Positions 15,329 to 16,361 of a DNA stretch of 16,361 nucleotides are shown here, piece after piece. The notes under the pieces were generated by a model. It was given only the letters and a program-made list of their open reading frames with translations. It was not told where the DNA came from and searched no databases. Every line of letters starts with the position of its first letter. Position 1 is the stretch's first letter. This DNA is from Chloroflexota bacterium. GTDB lineage: Bacteria > Chloroflexota > Anaerolineae > Anaerolineales > UBA11858. The DNA lies in contig DAOUWT010000026.1 in assembly GCA_030666985.1 (NCBI GenBank), forward strand, positions 1 through 16,361, given 5' to 3'. The translations under genes and the position numbers were made by a program.

Positions 15329-16267
15329 TCACTTCCCCACCGCCACATTCTTCAATACATCCCGCACCACATCCCTCGATTCCAGGTCACGCAAGCGCGC
15401 TGAAGAACTAAGGATCACCCGGTGGCCGAGGGCATAGGGGGCCAAGCGTTTGACATCGTCCGGGAGCACGTAATCACGCCCCTCGGTCAGGGCCGCCCAA
15501 GCCTGGCAGGCCCGCGTGAGGGCCAAACTCCCCCGGGGACTAGCGCCCAGGTACACCCCCTCATGAGCGCGCGTGGCCCGCACAATCTCCACAATATAAC
15601 GTTTGATCTCATCCGACAAATGCACCTCACGGATAGACTTTTGGGCATCCCGCACCTCCTCCCCTGAGACCACCGCCTCCAAGGCATCAAAAGGATGAAC
15701 CAACTTCTGCTGCTCCAAGATCAAAATCTCATCCCTCAAATCAGGATACCCAAGCTGAATGCGCAAAAGAAAGCGGTCTAGCTGCGCCTCTGGAAGAGGG
15801 AACGTGCCCTCATACTCAATTGGGTTTTGAGTAGCCAGCACCATAAAAGGCCGGGGCAGCTTATGCGTAGTCCCGTTCACCGTTACCTGTCGCTCCTGCA
15901 TAGCCTCCAACAAAGCGGCTTGCGTCTTAGGCGTAGCGCGATTGACCTCATCCGCCAGCACAATCTGAGACACCACCGGCCCCGGACGGAACTCAAACTC
16001 CCGCTCGGCCTGATTATAAATGTACACCCCGGTCACATCACTGGGCAGCATATCCGGCGTGCACTGAATGCGGCTAAAAGAGCACCCCAACGAGCGCGCC
16101 AAACTGCGAGCCAGCATGGTCTTCCCCACCCCTGGTACATCCTCAATTAGCACGTGCCCCTCACAAAGCAGCCCCACCACAACCAAACGCACCACCTGCC
16201 GTTTACCGATAATCACCTTCTCAATATTGGCCACCAACTTGTCTGATAACGCCTGAACATTTTTCAT
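15329..16267 (-). CDS. MoxR-family AAA+ ATPase
   Basis: This is a chaperone-like AAA+ ATPase, 312 residues, of the MoxR group. Such proteins help mature or activate partner protein complexes, and their genes often lie next to DUF58 and von Willebrand A-domain genes. Walker A is E42-DVPGVGKT50, Walker B is V103-LADE107, and sensor 1 is in LATQN148-P. The arginine-rich DRF at 164-166 follows an EAQ segment, and GASPRG near the C-terminus fits sensor 2 of the AAA lid domain. The length is usual for the family. The start is chosen at 16267 because GGAG lies 6 nt upstream on the minus strand. The immediately downstream sequence (toward 15133) is a repeat spacer, so the usual DUF58 partner is not on that side within this window. 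Confidence 0.96.
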   Translation of the reverse strand: MKNVQALSDKLVANIEKVIIGKRQVVRLVVVGLLCEGHVLIEDVPGVGKTMLARSLARSLGCSFSRIQCTPDMLPSDVTGVYIYNQAEREFEFRPGPVVSQIVLADEVNRATPKTQAALLEAMQERQVTVNGTTHKLPRPFMVLATQNPIEYEGTFPLPEAQLDRFLLRIQLGYPDLRDEILILEQQKLVHPFDALEAVVSGEEVRDAQKSIREVHLSDEIKRYIVEIVRATRAHEGVYLGASPRGSLALTRACQAWAALTEGRDYVLPDDVKRLAPYALGHRVILSSSARLRDLESRDVVRDVLKNVAVGK

Positions 16268-16361
16268 AATCTACTCCAAACTCCTCTAAACCAAAGGCGA
16301 AACCTTGTCTCTGCCATGCGCCGCGCAACCCTGCGGTGGATGCAAACCAACCTCCCCAGCC
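16264..16361 (-). other. Upstream edge of the MoxR gene; possible 3' end of another gene
   Basis: On the minus strand more than one frame is open from the window edge toward the MoxR start. One ends in TGA at 16264-16266, overlapping the MoxR start as ATGA, and would encode 32 residues rich in Arg. Another stops at TAG 16286-16288, just before the ribosome site. Neither stretch is recognisable, so this may be a coupled upstream gene or only the leader. Confidence 0.3.

Overview
The window looks like a chromosomal segment of a Chloroflexota bacterium, most likely from the Anaerolineae or a related class. This is an inference from gene style, not from a marker gene. The pointers are lipoproteins with lipobox cysteines, a MecA-like lipoprotein penicillin-binding protein, family 5 solute-binding proteins (one with a Val/Glu-rich linker after the lipobox), a MoxR ATPase, and intergenic arrays of degenerate 7-bp repeats. 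Starts are mixed (ATG, GTG, TTG) and most have clear Shine-Dalgarno sequences. No rRNA, tRNA, CRISPR array or intact insertion sequence was seen.

Layout. 1-82: heptamer-type tandem repeats. 106-2325: a class B penicillin-binding protein with an NTF2-like N-terminal region. 2326-2541: a C/G-rich spacer with a nested hairpin and one copy of a dispersed repeat. 2542-5369: the ribosome-assembly GTPase RsgA, overlapping by 10 nt an orphan family 5 solute-binding lipoprotein. 5370-5964: a repeat-rich gap with a ~110-bp palindromic element, a GATTGCA heptamer array, a 20-bp triplicate and a second copy of the dispersed repeat. 5965-6802: an ECF sigma factor overlapping a small, possibly anti-sigma, gene. 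6803-7096: a strong-looking promoter followed by a ~205-nt leader with several hairpins.

7097-13229 is a complete peptide-type ABC importer in the order ATPase, ATPase, solute-binding protein, permease, permease. An intercistronic terminator follows the binding protein and another hairpin ends the operon. 13360-15132 encodes a lipoprotein with ~50-residue propeller-like repeats and four C-terminal membrane helices. Convergent to it is a MoxR AAA+ ATPase gene (15329-16267, minus), separated by a heptamer-repeat spacer.

The most striking observation is the importer's solute-binding protein (9247-11055). Its signal peptide and linker are followed by what is normally the C-terminal three quarters of a family 5 binding protein. 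The segment that is normally the N-terminal start of the mature protein comes last, immediately before the stop codon. Joined in the other order, the two pieces would give an ordinary family 5 protein of about 530 residues. The gene therefore reads as a circular permutation, or a very clean rearrangement. Biologically the operon would import oligopeptides or a similar ligand. The ECF sigma pair and the structured leader lie just upstream and could control it, but that link is only positional.
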